From: an uncultured Bryobacterales bacterium
GTDB taxonomy: Bacteria; Acidobacteriota; Terriglobia; Bryobacterales; UBA6623
Direction of reading: 5' to 3'
Length of the DNA stretch: 64,000 nucleotides
NCBI GenBank assembly: GCA_951813065.1
Contig: CATOTH010000002.1
Location: 868,001 to 932,000 of the forward strand
The notes beneath the pieces were generated by a model that saw only the letters and a list, made by a program, of their open reading frames with translations, had not been told where the DNA came from and ran no database searches. This document shows positions 17,604 through 25,662 of the stretch, one piece after another (position 1 is the stretch's first letter; the number at the start of each line of letters is the position of its first letter). The position numbers were made by a program, and so were the translations under genes.

Positions 17604-18685
17604 TCAACGCTCTCCGTCCCGCCCGTCGAGGAGTGGTTTACCTGGTTTGGATCCGTGCCGCCGGCGGGCGGGACTCGCTCGGCCTGCCTGGCCTCCCGGA
17701 CGCGCCGGCCGGTTTCCCGGAGCAGGCTGTCCAGCCCCTGGCCGGTGACGGACGAGATGGCCTGGAAGGAAATGCCGAGCGTCGCGCAATGCGCTTTCAG
17801 CGCTTCCAGGCGCCCTGGGTCCTGCATGGCGTCGATCTTCGACCCGGCCACGAGGCACGGCTTCTCGACCAGTTCGTGGGAGAAGCAGCTCAGCTCGTTC
17901 GTGATCACCTCGTAATCCCCGACAGGGTCTCGGCCCGACTCGTCGCTCAGGTCGACGAGGTGCACGAGGATCTTGGTGCGCTCGATATGGCGCAGAAAGC
18001 GATCCCCGAGGCCGTGTCCCTCGTGAGCGCCTTCGATCAAGCCGGGGATATCCGCCACCACGAAGCTGTCGAAGTCCCCGAGGTCCACGACACCCAGGTT
18101 CGGCTGCAGCGTGGTGAAGGGATAGTCCGCGATCTTCGGCCGGGCAGCAGAGATGCGCGCGATGAGCGTGGATTTGCCAGCGTTGGGGAATCCAACCAGT
18201 CCGACATCGGCCAGCAGCTTCAGCCGGAGGTTGAGGGTCATCGATTGCCCCTCGGTCCCGTCCTCGGCGAAGCGCGGGGCACGGTTTGTCGAGGACTTGA
18301 AATGCGCGTTGCCGCGTCCCCCCTGGCCGCCCTGCGCGACGCAGAACTCCATGTCCGGCGCATTGAAGTCGTGCAGCAGTTCGCCGGTCTCAGCGTCATA
18401 CACCAGCGTGCCGGCCGGCACGTCCAGGACGAGATCCCTGCCAGTGCGGCCGGTGCAGTTGCTGCCTTCCCCCTGGCGTCCTTTCTCGGCTTTCTGCTCG
18501 GGTTGGAAACGGAAGTGCGTGAGCGTGCTCAGGCGGCTTGTCGATCGCAGCACCACGTGCCCACCGTCACCGCCGTCGCCGCCCGCCGGGCCGCCGCGCG
18601 GCACGAATTTCTCTCGCCGGAAAGCGACACAGCCGTCTCCGCCCTTGCCGGCTTTGACCTTGATGGTGGCCTCGTCGATGAACAT
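17600..18685 (-). CDS. obgE: GTPase Obg (CgtA)
   Basis: Ribosome-associated GTPase of late 50S assembly. The 361-residue protein has the glycine-rich OBG domain at the N terminus ([30 protein letters not shown]) and a Ras-like domain with G1 [11 protein letters not shown]3 DIPGLIEGA and G4 in the form GSKID. The C-terminal OCT domain of some homologues is missing. rpmA and rplU, frequent neighbours, are not upstream; the next gene is divergent thiG. Confidence 0.95.
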   Translation of the reverse strand: MFIDEATIKVKAGKGGDGCVAFRREKFVPRGGPAGGDGGDGGHVVLRSTSRLSTLTHFRFQPEQKAEKGRQGEGSNCTGRTGRDLVLDVPAGTLVYDAETGELLHDFNAPDMEFCVAQGGQGGRGNAHFKSSTNRAPRFAEDGTEGQSMTLNLRLKLLADVGLVGFPNAGKSTLIARISAARPKIADYPFTTLQPNLGVVDLGDFDSFVVADIPGLIEGAHEGHGLGDRFLRHIERTKILVHLVDLSDESGRDPVGDYEVITNELSCFSHELVEKPCLVAGSKIDAMQDPGRLEALKAHCATLGISFQAISSVTGQGLDSLLRETGRRVREARQAERVPPAGGTDPNQVNHSSTGGTESVE

Positions 18686-18786
18686 GGACCTGCTGCTATC
18701 TTGGCACCCAGGCGGTCCAATCGGCCATTGCGGGCAGCCGGACGGAATGCATGTCGCTTCGCGCCTGCACAGGCTACCATCGGAAC

Positions 18787-19557
18787 ATGAGCCTACGCAT
18801 CGCCGACCGGGAGTTCTCCTCGCGCCTGATTGTCGGGACTGGCAAATACCGCAGCTTCGAGGAGATGCAGCGGTGTCACCGGATCTCCGGTTCCGAGATG
18901 GTCACGGTGGCTGTTCGGCGGGTGAATCTGACGGACAGGTCCAGCGAATCCCTGCTGGACTACATCGATCGGGACTCGATGTTCATCCTGCCGAACACCG
19001 CGGCGTGCTTTACCGCCGACGAAGCCGTGCGCACGGCGCGCCTCGCGCGGGAAGTGGGATTGTCGAACTGGGTCAAGCTGGAAGTCATCGGGGATCCTGA
19101 AACGCTGTTTCCCGACACCGAGGGACTGCTGGAAGCGACCCGCCAGCTGGTAAAGGAAGGGTTCGTCGTGCTGCCGTACACCAGTGACGATCTCATCGTC
19201 GCGCGCAAACTGATCGACGCCGGCGCGGCCGCGGTGATGCCGCTCGCGGCGCCGATCGGTTCCGGTCTGGGCGTGCAGAACCCGGCCAACCTGTGCATCC
19301 TGCGCGAAAAGATCACCGAAGTGCCCTTGATCGTGGACGCAGGCGTGGGGACCGCGTCCGACGCGGTGCGAGCCATGGAACTGGGGGCCGACGGCATCCT
19401 CATGAACACGGCCATCGCGGAAGCGGGCGAGGCGGTCAAGATGGCCGAGTCAATGAAGCTGGCGGTACATTCCGGGCGGCTGGCCTACGAGGCCGGACGC
19501 ATGCCCAGGCGTTTGTACGCCAGTGCGAGCTCGCCGCTCGAAGGCGTGGTGGGCTGA
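18787..19557 (+). CDS. thiG: Thiazole synthase ThiG
   Basis: Forms the thiazole phosphate of thiamine from deoxyxylulose phosphate, dehydroglycine and ThiS thiocarboxylate. The 256-residue TIM-barrel protein shows [14 protein letters not shown] at the start, [10 protein letters not shown] with the Schiff-base Lys, [13 protein letters not shown] and [11 protein letters not shown]. The ATG at 18787 follows TACCAT by 6 nt; an in-frame ATG at 18751 is less likely because it lies before that element. No thiS, thiF or TPP riboswitch is nearby, so it is an orphan in this window. Confidence 0.95.
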   Translation: MSLRIADREFSSRLIVGTGKYRSFEEMQRCHRISGSEMVTVAVRRVNLTDRSSESLLDYIDRDSMFILPNTAACFTADEAVRTARLAREVGLSNWVKLEVIGDPETLFPDTEGLLEATRQLVKEGFVVLPYTSDDLIVARKLIDAGAAAVMPLAAPIGSGLGVQNPANLCILREKITEVPLIVDAGVGTASDAVRAMELGADGILMNTAIAEAGEAVKMAESMKLAVHSGRLAYEAGRMPRRLYASASSPLEGVVG

Positions 19558-19579
19558 CGGCCGTCAACCCGGCGAGGCC

Positions 19580-21010
19580 TCAGACCGCCTCGTAAGCGGG
19601 CTCGGTCCAAGGTTGGTCGATGTTCCAGCTTTCGAGGTTCTCGACCCAGGCGTCGCGTCGCGCGCGCAGATGATCGCGCGTGTTCGCGTGGTCCGGGGAA
19701 TCCGCCAGGTTCACCGTTTCCTGCGGATCAACGGCGAGGTGATACATCTCCTCGTAGGGGGGGGCGGCCTCGGGGAATTCGAAGTACTTCCAGTCGTGTG
19801 TCCTGACTCCCTCGCTCTTGGGGACTCGCTGGTGCTCGAAGAGGTGCTCGTAGAACCATTCCTGCCGCCAGGCGGGTGACTCGCCCCGGACGAGGGGCAT
19901 CAGGTCGCGCCCGTTCATGCAGGAAGGAATGTCGAGGCCCGCCGCGCTCAGGATCGTCGGGCACACGTCGATATTCAGCGTCATCTCCGACCGCCTGGTG
20001 CCGGCCCTTTGCGGCTGGCGCGGATCCCGCACGACCATCGGGGTGCGAATGGATTCCTCGTGCATGTACCACTTGCCAGCCCAGCCGCGCTCGCCAAGGA
20101 AGAATCCGTTGTCGCCCGCAAAGATCACGACCGTGTTGTCCAACTGGCCCATCGATTCGAGTCTCTCGAGCATGCGCCCGATCTGGAGGTCGACTCCGTG
20201 GATCAGGGCGTAGTAGCGCTTGACGGATTCCTCCCACTTCTCCGGCGTGCCGAAGCGGCGCAACCAGCGGATCCGGCTCTCCGTGTCGGCTTGGAGGAAT
20301 TCTGGCAGGGAGTCGTAGTAGGTCCCGTCCATGTGCGGAAACGGCTGCAATCGCAATCCGTCGTAGATGTCATCCAAACGCGGGTCGTTGATGAAGTACG
20401 GGGCCACGTTGTCCTGGACGTGCGGTGCCTTGAAGCTCACCGAGAGGTTCCAGGGCTGGTCGGCTGTCGAACCCTCCAGGAACTCGAGCGCTTGGTTGCC
20501 GAGGTGCTCGGTCATGTGGGCGCGTCCGGGCACGAGATACTGCCCCTGTCCGGGCCACCCCTCGAAGTAGTCGAACCGTGCTGCCGCGTCCTCGATGTGC
20601 TCGGCCCTGCCAACGCCGTACTTTCCGATGAATCCGGTGCGGTAACCGGATTCTCGCAATCGCCCGGGATAGCTGAGAGCGTGCTGCTCCTCGCTCAGCG
20701 GAGCCCTGAATCCGTGAATGCCGTGGCAGCGGGCGTAGAGCCCGGTAAAGAACGACGCCCGTGATGTAGCGCATATGGACGTGGTGACGAAGTTGTTCGC
20801 GAACAGCACTCCCTCGCTCGCCAGGCGGTCCATGTGCGGGGTGCGGATGAGCCGGTTGCCGCCCGCGCCGAACATGTCGTAGCGCTGGTCGTCGGTCAGC
20901 AGGAAAAGCACGTTTGGCGGCCGATCGGCACTTGCCCGGTCGCCGCAGCCCAGCCCAACCGCGCCTGCAGTGCCCAAGGTTCCAAGGAATTCACGGCGAC
21001 TCCGCTGCAT
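19580..21010 (-). CDS. Tat-exported sulfatase, formylglycine-type
   Basis: A 476-residue sulfatase-family protein. A twin-arginine signal (SRREFLGTLGTAGAVGLGC) may also carry a lipobox-like GLGC. Metal ligands include LFLLTDDQRYDM and FAGDNGFFLGERGW. The formylglycine site is CATSRASFFTG, with Thr in place of the usual Pro/Ala. The C terminus (EMYHLAVDPQETVNLAD) is the usual sulfatase signature. The ATG at 21010 was chosen because the signal peptide begins there and TATCCT lies 9 nt upstream; the frame is open far upstream without similarity. Substrate is probably a sulfated glycan. Confidence 0.88.
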   Translation of the reverse strand: MQRSRREFLGTLGTAGAVGLGCGDRASADRPPNVLFLLTDDQRYDMFGAGGNRLIRTPHMDRLASEGVLFANNFVTTSICATSRASFFTGLYARCHGIHGFRAPLSEEQHALSYPGRLRESGYRTGFIGKYGVGRAEHIEDAAARFDYFEGWPGQGQYLVPGRAHMTEHLGNQALEFLEGSTADQPWNLSVSFKAPHVQDNVAPYFINDPRLDDIYDGLRLQPFPHMDGTYYDSLPEFLQADTESRIRWLRRFGTPEKWEESVKRYYALIHGVDLQIGRMLERLESMGQLDNTVVIFAGDNGFFLGERGWAGKWYMHEESIRTPMVVRDPRQPQRAGTRRSEMTLNIDVCPTILSAAGLDIPSCMNGRDLMPLVRGESPAWRQEWFYEHLFEHQRVPKSEGVRTHDWKYFEFPEAAPPYEEMYHLAVDPQETVNLADSPDHANTRDHLRARRDAWVENLESWNIDQPWTEPAYEAV

Positions 21011-21019
21011 TGCAGTGCA

Positions 21020-21025
21020 AGGATA
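21020..21025 (-). promoter_or_regulatory. -10-like TATCCT before the Tat sulfatase
   Basis: TATCCT on the minus strand lies 9 nt upstream of the ATG at 21010 with no Shine-Dalgarno between. It sits in the short divergent region shared with folP. Confidence 0.35.
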
Positions 21026-21079
21026 CCAGAGCACGCGGTTCCCCGAAGGCGCCGTGGGTTCCAACCGGTGGACAATGGA

Positions 21080-21913
21080 GTGTTGACGGCTAACGGGCAG
21101 CACTTCCGTTCGAATCGAACGCTGTTGATGGGCATCCTGAACGTAACGCCGGACTCGTTTTCCGACGGTGGGCGCTACCTGGATGCCTCCCGGGCGGTGG
21201 AGCGCGGGCTGGAGATGGTCGCGGAGGGAGCGGACTTGATTGACATCGGCGGGGAGAGTTCGCGCCCCGGTTCGGCGCCCATCACGGAAGCCGAGGAGTT
21301 GGCGCGCCTGATGCCAGTGCTCAAGTCGCTTCGCGCGCAGACAGACGTGCCGATTTCGATCGATACGCAAAAGCCCATCGTGGCGCGTCGGTCGCTAGAA
21401 GCCGGCGCGTCCATCGTGAACGACATCCGAGGCCTTCGCGATCCCGAGATGATGGAGGTTGCCGCGGAGGGCCGCGCGAGCGTCGTGCTGATGCATATGC
21501 GGGGCACGCCACGTACGATGCAGGACGACACCGCCTACGTCGATGTCGTCACGGAAATCGCAAGGTTCCTGGAAGCACAGGCCTTGGCAGCCAGGGAAGC
21601 GGGCATCGACGAGATCGCGGTCGATCCGGGGCTGGGGTTCGGCAAGTCGGCCGAGCAGAACTTCGAGATTCTGGCGCGGCTGAAGGAAATCGAGGCTCTC
21701 GGGCATCCGGTATTGATCGGACCGTCCCGGAAATCCTTCCTGGGCAGCCTGCCCAGCGGCCTGCAGACCGAAAACAGGCTGGAGGGAACCCTGGCGGCGG
21801 TCGCCGTGGGGGTGGCCAACGGAGCGAGCATCGTGCGTGCCCATGACGTGGAGCCTTGCCGGCGAGTCCTCGAGGTGGTGGATGCGATCGGAGCGGTCAA
21901 GCATGCGGGATAG
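21080..21913 (+). CDS. folP: Dihydropteroate synthase FolP
   Basis: Condenses p-aminobenzoate with the pterin diphosphate. The 277-residue protein has MGILNVTPDSFSDGG, DIGGESSRPG, SIDTQKPIVA, VNDIRG, VVLMHMRGTP and IGPSRKSFLG, all folP signatures. The GTG at 21080 gives the family's usual short N terminus; a TTG at 21083 is an alternative, and the ORF continues upstream into the divergent sulfatase region without similarity. It overlaps folB by 11 bp and heads a folP-folB-folK operon. Confidence 0.93.
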   Translation: MLTANGQHFRSNRTLLMGILNVTPDSFSDGGRYLDASRAVERGLEMVAEGADLIDIGGESSRPGSAPITEAEELARLMPVLKSLRAQTDVPISIDTQKPIVARRSLEAGASIVNDIRGLRDPEMMEVAAEGRASVVLMHMRGTPRTMQDDTAYVDVVTEIARFLEAQALAAREAGIDEIAVDPGLGFGKSAEQNFEILARLKEIEALGHPVLIGPSRKSFLGSLPSGLQTENRLEGTLAAVAVGVANGASIVRAHDVEPCRRVLEVVDAIGAVKHAG

Positions 21914-22268
21914 GATTCTCATACCCGGAATCCCGCTCGAGGCTCGCGTCGGCTGCACGCAAGCCGAGCGTCGCGATCCTCAGCCGATTCTCGTCGACAT
22001 CGAACTGCGATGTGACGTCGCCCCGGCTGCGATGGCCGATGCCATCGAGTCGGCCATCGACTATGTCAGCGTCAGGGACCAGGCGGAGCGCGTCGTTGGC
22101 GAGCGTCCCTATGCGCTGATCGAAACGATCGCGGACGGTGTCGCAAGTGCCCTGCTCCGTGCATTCGATGTTGAGCAAGTCGTGGTTCGAGTGCGCAAGC
22201 CGTCAGCGCTGGCTGGCTTCGGCGTTCCCTGGGCGGGAGTTGAAGTCGTGCGGGACCGTCGTGGCTAG
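21903..22268 (+). CDS. folB: Dihydroneopterin aldolase FolB
   Basis: Cleaves dihydroneopterin to 6-hydroxymethyl-dihydropterin. The 121-residue protein has ARVGCTQAERRDPQPILVDI, then AIDYVSVRDQ and the Glu-containing LIETIADGVA, ending with VVRVRKPSA. The ATG lies inside the end of folP, so it is translationally coupled, and its end overlaps the GTG of folK. Confidence 0.93.
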   Translation: MRDRILIPGIPLEARVGCTQAERRDPQPILVDIELRCDVAPAAMADAIESAIDYVSVRDQAERVVGERPYALIETIADGVASALLRAFDVEQVVVRVRKPSALAGFGVPWAGVEVVRDRRG

Positions 22269-22725
22269 GGCTTACCTCGGGCTCGGGTCAAACGTCGGAA
22301 ACAGGCTCGGGCACCTTGAGTTTGGATTGCACGAACTGGCACGGTGCGGGTCCGTCCTGGCGCGATCACCGGTGATCGAGACTGAACCGGTGGACTGTCC
22401 GGGAGGCGGGGCCTTCCTGAACGCGTGCGTCTGTCTTGATACCGTTCTCGACCCCAATTCGTTGCTAGCGACCGCGCTCCGGATCGAGAGTGCCAGAGGT
22501 CGGAGGAGAAGGTCTCGCAACGAGCCCAGAGTGCTCGACATTGATCTGCTACTGGTCGACGACATCGTCATCTGCGAGCCCGGGTTGACCCTGCCGCATC
22601 CTCGGATGCAAGACAGGTGGTTCGTGCTGGAACCGCTGGCAGCGGTTGCGCCTGGAGTCATCCATCCGCTGTTGGGACTGGAGGTCCGTCAGTTGCTCGG
22701 ACGGCTGCATGAAGGTACTGGGTGA
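22261..22725 (+). CDS. folK: 2-amino-4-hydroxy-6-hydroxymethyldihydropteridine pyrophosphokinase FolK
   Basis: Activates hydroxymethyl-dihydropterin with ATP. The 154-residue protein starts AYLGLGSNVGNRLGHLE and contains the family motif RNEPRVLDIDLLLVDD followed by LPHPRMQDRWFVLEPLA. The GTG start at 22261 overlaps the folB stop. It closes the folP-folB-folK operon. The gene is followed immediately by the decayed transposase region. Confidence 0.93.
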   Translation: MARAYLGLGSNVGNRLGHLEFGLHELARCGSVLARSPVIETEPVDCPGGGAFLNACVCLDTVLDPNSLLATALRIESARGRRRRSRNEPRVLDIDLLLVDDIVICEPGLTLPHPRMQDRWFVLEPLAAVAPGVIHPLLGLEVRQLLGRLHEGTG

Positions 22726-22759
22726 ACGATGTCAATGTCACGGCTTGGCTGGCAGATTT

Positions 22760-23006
22760 CGACATCGACTGGCCTTGGGTCGTCGAAGCGATTGGAGTGT
22801 TGCACGCGTCAGAGGGTAGTGATCGCATTGGCGCCTGCCGCGCTCCAAGTCCGCCCGGAGAATCTCAGCCCGCCATCGACTACGCTGCGGGATCCGGCTT
22901 CAATGACACCAAAGCCGACGAGCAGGTCTTGACGGCGGAACTCGCTGTACTGCGCATGTTCGGCATAGCCTTCGCAGGAGGCCGCCTCAACGTTGAGGTT
23001 CTCTTG
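22760..23006 (-). pseudogene. C-terminal remnant of an ISKra4-like transposase
   Basis: Translating the minus strand from a stop at 23009-23007 gives a 65-codon open run containing YAEHAQYSEFRRQDLLVGFG, GVIEAGSRSVV, RTWSAAGANAITTL, then an in-frame stop (22811-22809) and SNRFDD. This matches the pattern I know for the end of ISKra4-family transposases: a YR..GL..GSGVVEAGCK..VG segment, then GM.W...GANAI..LR, then RF-D. The usual G-C-K is changed to G-S-R and stops bound the fragment, so it is decayed. The upstream three quarters of the transposase is missing and a pectate lyase gene occupies that place. Plus-strand frames here are antisense shadows. Confidence 0.55.
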
Positions 23007-23063
23007 TTAGGGGAATGCTGGTCCGGAGGCTTTGCGGCTCGTCCGCTGAGAGGTCACGGTCAT

Positions 23064-24158
23064 CTACCGCAGCCCATTTCGCTCAAGCCAGAGCGGATGC
23101 TCGTTCTCGAGGAGCGAGGCCGCCCAAGTGCCGTGGTAGCTGTACCCGCTGCGGCGTTCAATGCCGATTTCGGAATAGTCGTAACGATACACCGAGTCAC
23201 GATCCAGATACAGTGGGCGGTTGGTGCCGAGCTCGTAGAACCGAGCCCAAAGCGGAGGTGCGTCCGGATCCTCGACCAAGACGCGTTCGACTCGTCCATC
23301 GGGCCTGGGGATCCTTTGGACTCGGACCCCGGACATGGCGACCGAGCGCAGCCACCCCACTGCGGCCTCGATCGCCGCAACGATCTCCGGCGTAGGTTCC
23401 TCGACAGACATCAGGAACTTGACGATCCCGACGGATTCCCCGCCGGAAAGCGATGGCGGCTCATAGGAGCGCGCCCAGGCGGGTTCGAGAGTCCGCTCAT
23501 CGTGCTGGGCGCACCAGGCGGTGAGTTGGCCACCCTGCCGGACTTGAGATTGTAGGATTACCTCGATGCCGCGTGCCACGGCGGCGGATGCCTCGTCGCG
23601 GCGCACCTTGTCCACGAACCCGTACGGCGCATCGCCGGTGCTGGCATCGCGGAGAAGCGTCAAGACATTGACCATCGCGTTGTCGTTGTACGTGATCCGG
23701 GAATAGTACCCATTCCGCAACGGAAAGTACTGCGGCCAGCCGCCGTTCGGGTACTGCGCGGCGAAGAGATAGTCCATGCCCCGCTCGAAGGCCAGGCGGT
23801 ATCTTGCGTCTTCCGTGCCGTCGAACACCAGGGCCAGGAATCGCATCGGCGTCGTGGTGGCACCGTTATCGATAGTGGGCAGTTCAGGAGCGTCAGAAGA
23901 AGGTGGCGGCACCATCAGATCGGTGTTCTTGGGCCAGCCGCCCTCCGGCGATTGGTACCGAATCACGCTGTTCGCGATGGTGCGCGCAGCGTCCGACGCA
24001 TACCACTGTCGTGGTTGGTGAAGGATTTCATCACCCCATCGGAGGTGAGTTTCTGCGGACAATACTCCCCACCCAGCTGCCAAGATGGCCAGAGCCGCTG
24101 TTCGCACACGGCGCCGTGGAGAGGTCTTGGTGCCGGTCGTGGTTCGATTTACTCCCAT
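23064..24158 (-). CDS. Secreted pectate lyase, PL10 (PelA-like)
   Basis: Cleaves polygalacturonate by beta-elimination. The 364-residue protein has an N-terminal signal peptide (hydrophobic AALAILAAGWGVLSA after RRRVRT). PL10 features are YQSPEGGWPKNTDL, PTIDNGATTTPMRFL, AAQYPNGGWPQYFPLRNGYY, ITYNDNAMVNVL and, near the C terminus, LWARFYELGTNRPLYLDRDS and the catalytic-Arg-type GTWAASLL. The ATG overlaps the stop of the upstream small gene by 10 bp. It is the only obvious polysaccharide lyase in the window and sits where the transposase of a fossil element should be. Confidence 0.85.
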   Translation of the reverse strand: MGVNRTTTGTKTSPRRRVRTAALAILAAGWGVLSAETHLRWGDEILHQPRQWYASDAARTIANSVIRYQSPEGGWPKNTDLMVPPPSSDAPELPTIDNGATTTPMRFLALVFDGTEDARYRLAFERGMDYLFAAQYPNGGWPQYFPLRNGYYSRITYNDNAMVNVLTLLRDASTGDAPYGFVDKVRRDEASAAVARGIEVILQSQVRQGGQLTAWCAQHDERTLEPAWARSYEPPSLSGGESVGIVKFLMSVEEPTPEIVAAIEAAVGWLRSVAMSGVRVQRIPRPDGRVERVLVEDPDAPPLWARFYELGTNRPLYLDRDSVYRYDYSEIGIERRSGYSYHGTWAASLLENEHPLWLERNGLR

Positions 24159-24565
24159 GAGTAATCTCGATCAGAGCCGGGGTCTTGTAGCTCTTGGTTC
24201 GCCGCCTCCGGTGCTGCCGCCAGATCCTGGATTTCGGCAGGAGGCAGATGGCAGAAGCGCTCGTTGATGTTGACGAACTCGGTACTGATCTTCTGGGAGC
24301 GATGGAACATGGCGACACCGCAATTGGCCGTGCCGTGCCGGGCGGGATCGGGGAGCGTCTGCTGGACGGACTTGCCGTGGACCTTGAAGGCCGGTCGCAC
24401 CTGCGGTCCGTTGCCAGGATGGTCGCCCGGGGTGCAGGCGCGATCGGGCTTGCTGCAGCACGGGCAGGAGGCCTGGATGGAACCGCGGCGGGGGTCCGCG
24501 AGCTGGACGACGGAAGTCGCCATGTTGGAACCGTGGTCTTCCGGGGCGGGTAGGAGATCGGGCAT
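24149..24565 (-). CDS. Small Cys/His protein resembling DUF6788-type IS accessory proteins
   Basis: A 138-residue product (or 124 from an ATG at 24523). Its third codon positions are strongly G/C-rich, supporting real coding. The middle reads PRRGSIQASCPCCSKPDRAC, then DHPGNGPQVRP and GKSVQQTLPDPA, followed by a helical FVNINERFCHLPPAE. This follows the pattern of small proteins encoded just upstream of ISKra4-like transposases (RGS, zinc-ribbon-like CGK..C, HGP, GK.v...lp..., then R-F-Q-L and NE-IC-L-P-E). Several expected positions are altered, so it may be partly decayed. The stop codon overlaps the pectate lyase start. Assignment is from remembered sequence patterns, not a search. Confidence 0.5.
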   Translation of the reverse strand: MPDLLPAPEDHGSNMATSVVQLADPRRGSIQASCPCCSKPDRACTPGDHPGNGPQVRPAFKVHGKSVQQTLPDPARHGTANCGVAMFHRSQKISTEFVNINERFCHLPPAEIQDLAAAPEAANQELQDPGSDRDYSWE

Positions 24566-24580
24566 GGGCCGTCCTCAATC

Positions 24581-24601
24581 TGAGTGGACCAAGTCTACTC
24601 A
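24581..24601 (-). repeat. 9-bp inverted repeat upstream of the IS-accessory-like gene
   Basis: TGAGTGGAC (24581-24589), a CAA spacer, then GTCTACTCA (24593-24601), with one mismatch. It lies 16 bp upstream of the ATG at 24565. It could be an operator or the remains of an element end. Confidence 0.4.
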
Positions 24602-24636
24602 GACAGGTGCGTATCTCTCGGTAGACTGCGACCCCC

Positions 24637-24652
24637 GCGACAACATTGTCGC
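24637..24652. repeat. 16-bp palindrome GCGACAA-CA-TTGTCGC
   Basis: Two perfect 7-bp arms separated by CA. It is in non-coding DNA between the IS-like patch and the toxin-antitoxin pair; a regulator-binding site is possible. Confidence 0.35.
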
Positions 24653-24948
24653 ACCCGCCGTCGCGGAAAGGTGATTGAACGGTGCAGTTCACTCGTGTTG
24701 TTCGGGCTTGCCGAGTCGTCTTCGGCTGGCAGCGCCCGTTACGGCGGACCCACTAGAACGCCGGTTTCGAGATTGCGAACAAACACCTCCAGGGTGCGCG
24801 GTGGGCCAGTGTTCCTCGTGGTGCGATGAGTCCGCCAAGTGGGCAGCACCACCAAGTTCCCTGAGGACGGCCGCTCGGACTGGGCCGAACTTCTCGCCGG
24901 CTGTAATCTGCCCTCTCGATTTGGTTTCCTGGCCGGAACGAGAAAGGT

Positions 24949-25326
24949 TCAGAAGGTGATACGCCGGACTCCGGGGACGACATCGAAATGCGCGTCGTTG
25001 CTCAACACCGGAAGAGAGTGCTGGCGTGCGAGCGCCGCGATCCAAACGTCGTTCAGCGGGATTGGCTTGCCCATCCGTCTCAGGTCCATCCGGATATCCG
25101 CGTATTCACTCGCTGTGGCCACGGTGATGGCCGCGATTCGGGAAAACGGCAGGTACGCGCGGAGCCATTCCTCGTAGCGCACTCGATGACGTGAACAGCG
25201 AATCCCAAAATAGTACTCGCCGAGCACCACGCTAGGAACCACTAGCTGGCTGGCGGAACGGAGAGGGGATTCGACCGCCGCGAGGCCTTCTGCCCAAGCG
25301 GAAAGGGCATTCGTATCGAGGATCAT
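24949..25326 (-). CDS. vapC: VapC-family PIN-domain toxin
   Basis: A 125-residue PIN-domain ribonuclease. The acidic metal ligands are visible in MILDTNALSAWAEG, VVLGEYYFGIR, LNDVWIAALAR and SNDAHFD. Such toxins cleave tRNA or rRNA and are held inactive by the antitoxin. The start overlaps the stop of the upstream antitoxin gene by 4 bp, giving translational coupling. It flanks the decayed IS-like patch, typical for a mobile toxin-antitoxin pair. Confidence 0.88.
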   Translation of the reverse strand: MILDTNALSAWAEGLAAVESPLRSASQLVVPSVVLGEYYFGIRCSRHRVRYEEWLRAYLPFSRIAAITVATASEYADIRMDLRRMGKPIPLNDVWIAALARQHSLPVLSNDAHFDVVPGVRRITF

Positions 25327-25574
25327 TCGAGATCTTCGGGGGAGACTGTCTCGAATTCCTCACCGATCAGACGAAGGATTTGCCGATTCTCGTCCGACAG
25401 ATCCGAAAGGGCGCCGAACCCGGCCATCCACTGAGCCTGCGTATCGGTAGCGCAGCGATGGAGCTTTTCCTCCAGGGCCTCGGTGAAGAAGCGCTTCAGG
25501 GTCATACCGCGACCGGCAGCCAGTGACTTTGCCCGACGGAACGTAGTTTCGGGGAGCTCGACGGTTGTCTTCAA
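25323..25574 (-). CDS. vapB: VapB-type ribbon-helix-helix antitoxin, TTG start
   Basis: An 83-residue antitoxin. From the TTG at 25574 the protein reads (M)KTTVELPETTFRRAKSLAA then MTLKRFFTEALEEKL, the classical N terminus of RHH antitoxins paired with PIN toxins. The frame is open to an ATG at 25610, but those 12 extra codons run across a perfect palindrome that is more likely the operator. The C-terminal half (DLSDENRQILRLIGEEFE) would bind the toxin. Confidence 0.83.
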   Translation of the reverse strand: MKTTVELPETTFRRAKSLAAGRGMTLKRFFTEALEEKLHRCATDTQAQWMAGFGALSDLSDENRQILRLIGEEFETVSPEDLE

Positions 25575-25578
25575 GGTC

Positions 25579-25598
25579 CCATATTCCCATAAATATGG
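25579..25598 (-). promoter_or_regulatory. VapBC operator palindrome CCATATT-N6-AATATGG
   Basis: Perfect 7-bp arms (25579-25585 and 25592-25598) with a 6-bp spacer, ending 5 bp upstream of the TTG start of the antitoxin. Toxin-antitoxin complexes commonly repress their own operon through such palindromes. Confidence 0.6.
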
Positions 25599-25662
25599 TA
25601 CGGCGGTCAATTCAATTCGGAAGGCGTCTGGCCCCGAAGCGACGGGGGTTTCTTGTCGGGGG

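Larger units (their letters stand above)
24566..24948. other. Intergenic region with two palindromes between the IS-like patch and vapC
   Basis: A 383-bp stretch with no convincing gene. It holds an inverted repeat at 24581-24601 and a near-perfect palindrome at 24637-24652 (both listed). A short minus-strand frame near 24740-24830 reads TLEVFVRNLETGVLVGPP before a stop, but I cannot assign it. Confidence 0.4.

Noticed and set aside
18686..18786. Possible TPP riboswitch upstream of thiG
   Set aside because: The conserved CUGAGA core and the paired arms of a TPP aptamer are absent.
17633..18790. 385-codon plus-strand frame
   Set aside because: Antisense to obgE, whose GTPase motifs are complete.
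22722..23555. 277-codon plus-strand frame at the end of folK
   Set aside because: It crosses the antisense of the pectate lyase and of the transposase remnant; only the minus-strand readings show family motifs.
24171..24692. 173-codon minus-strand frame over the small Cys/His gene
   Set aside because: It is the wrong frame; the frame ending at 24149 has GC-rich third positions and the accessory-protein motifs.
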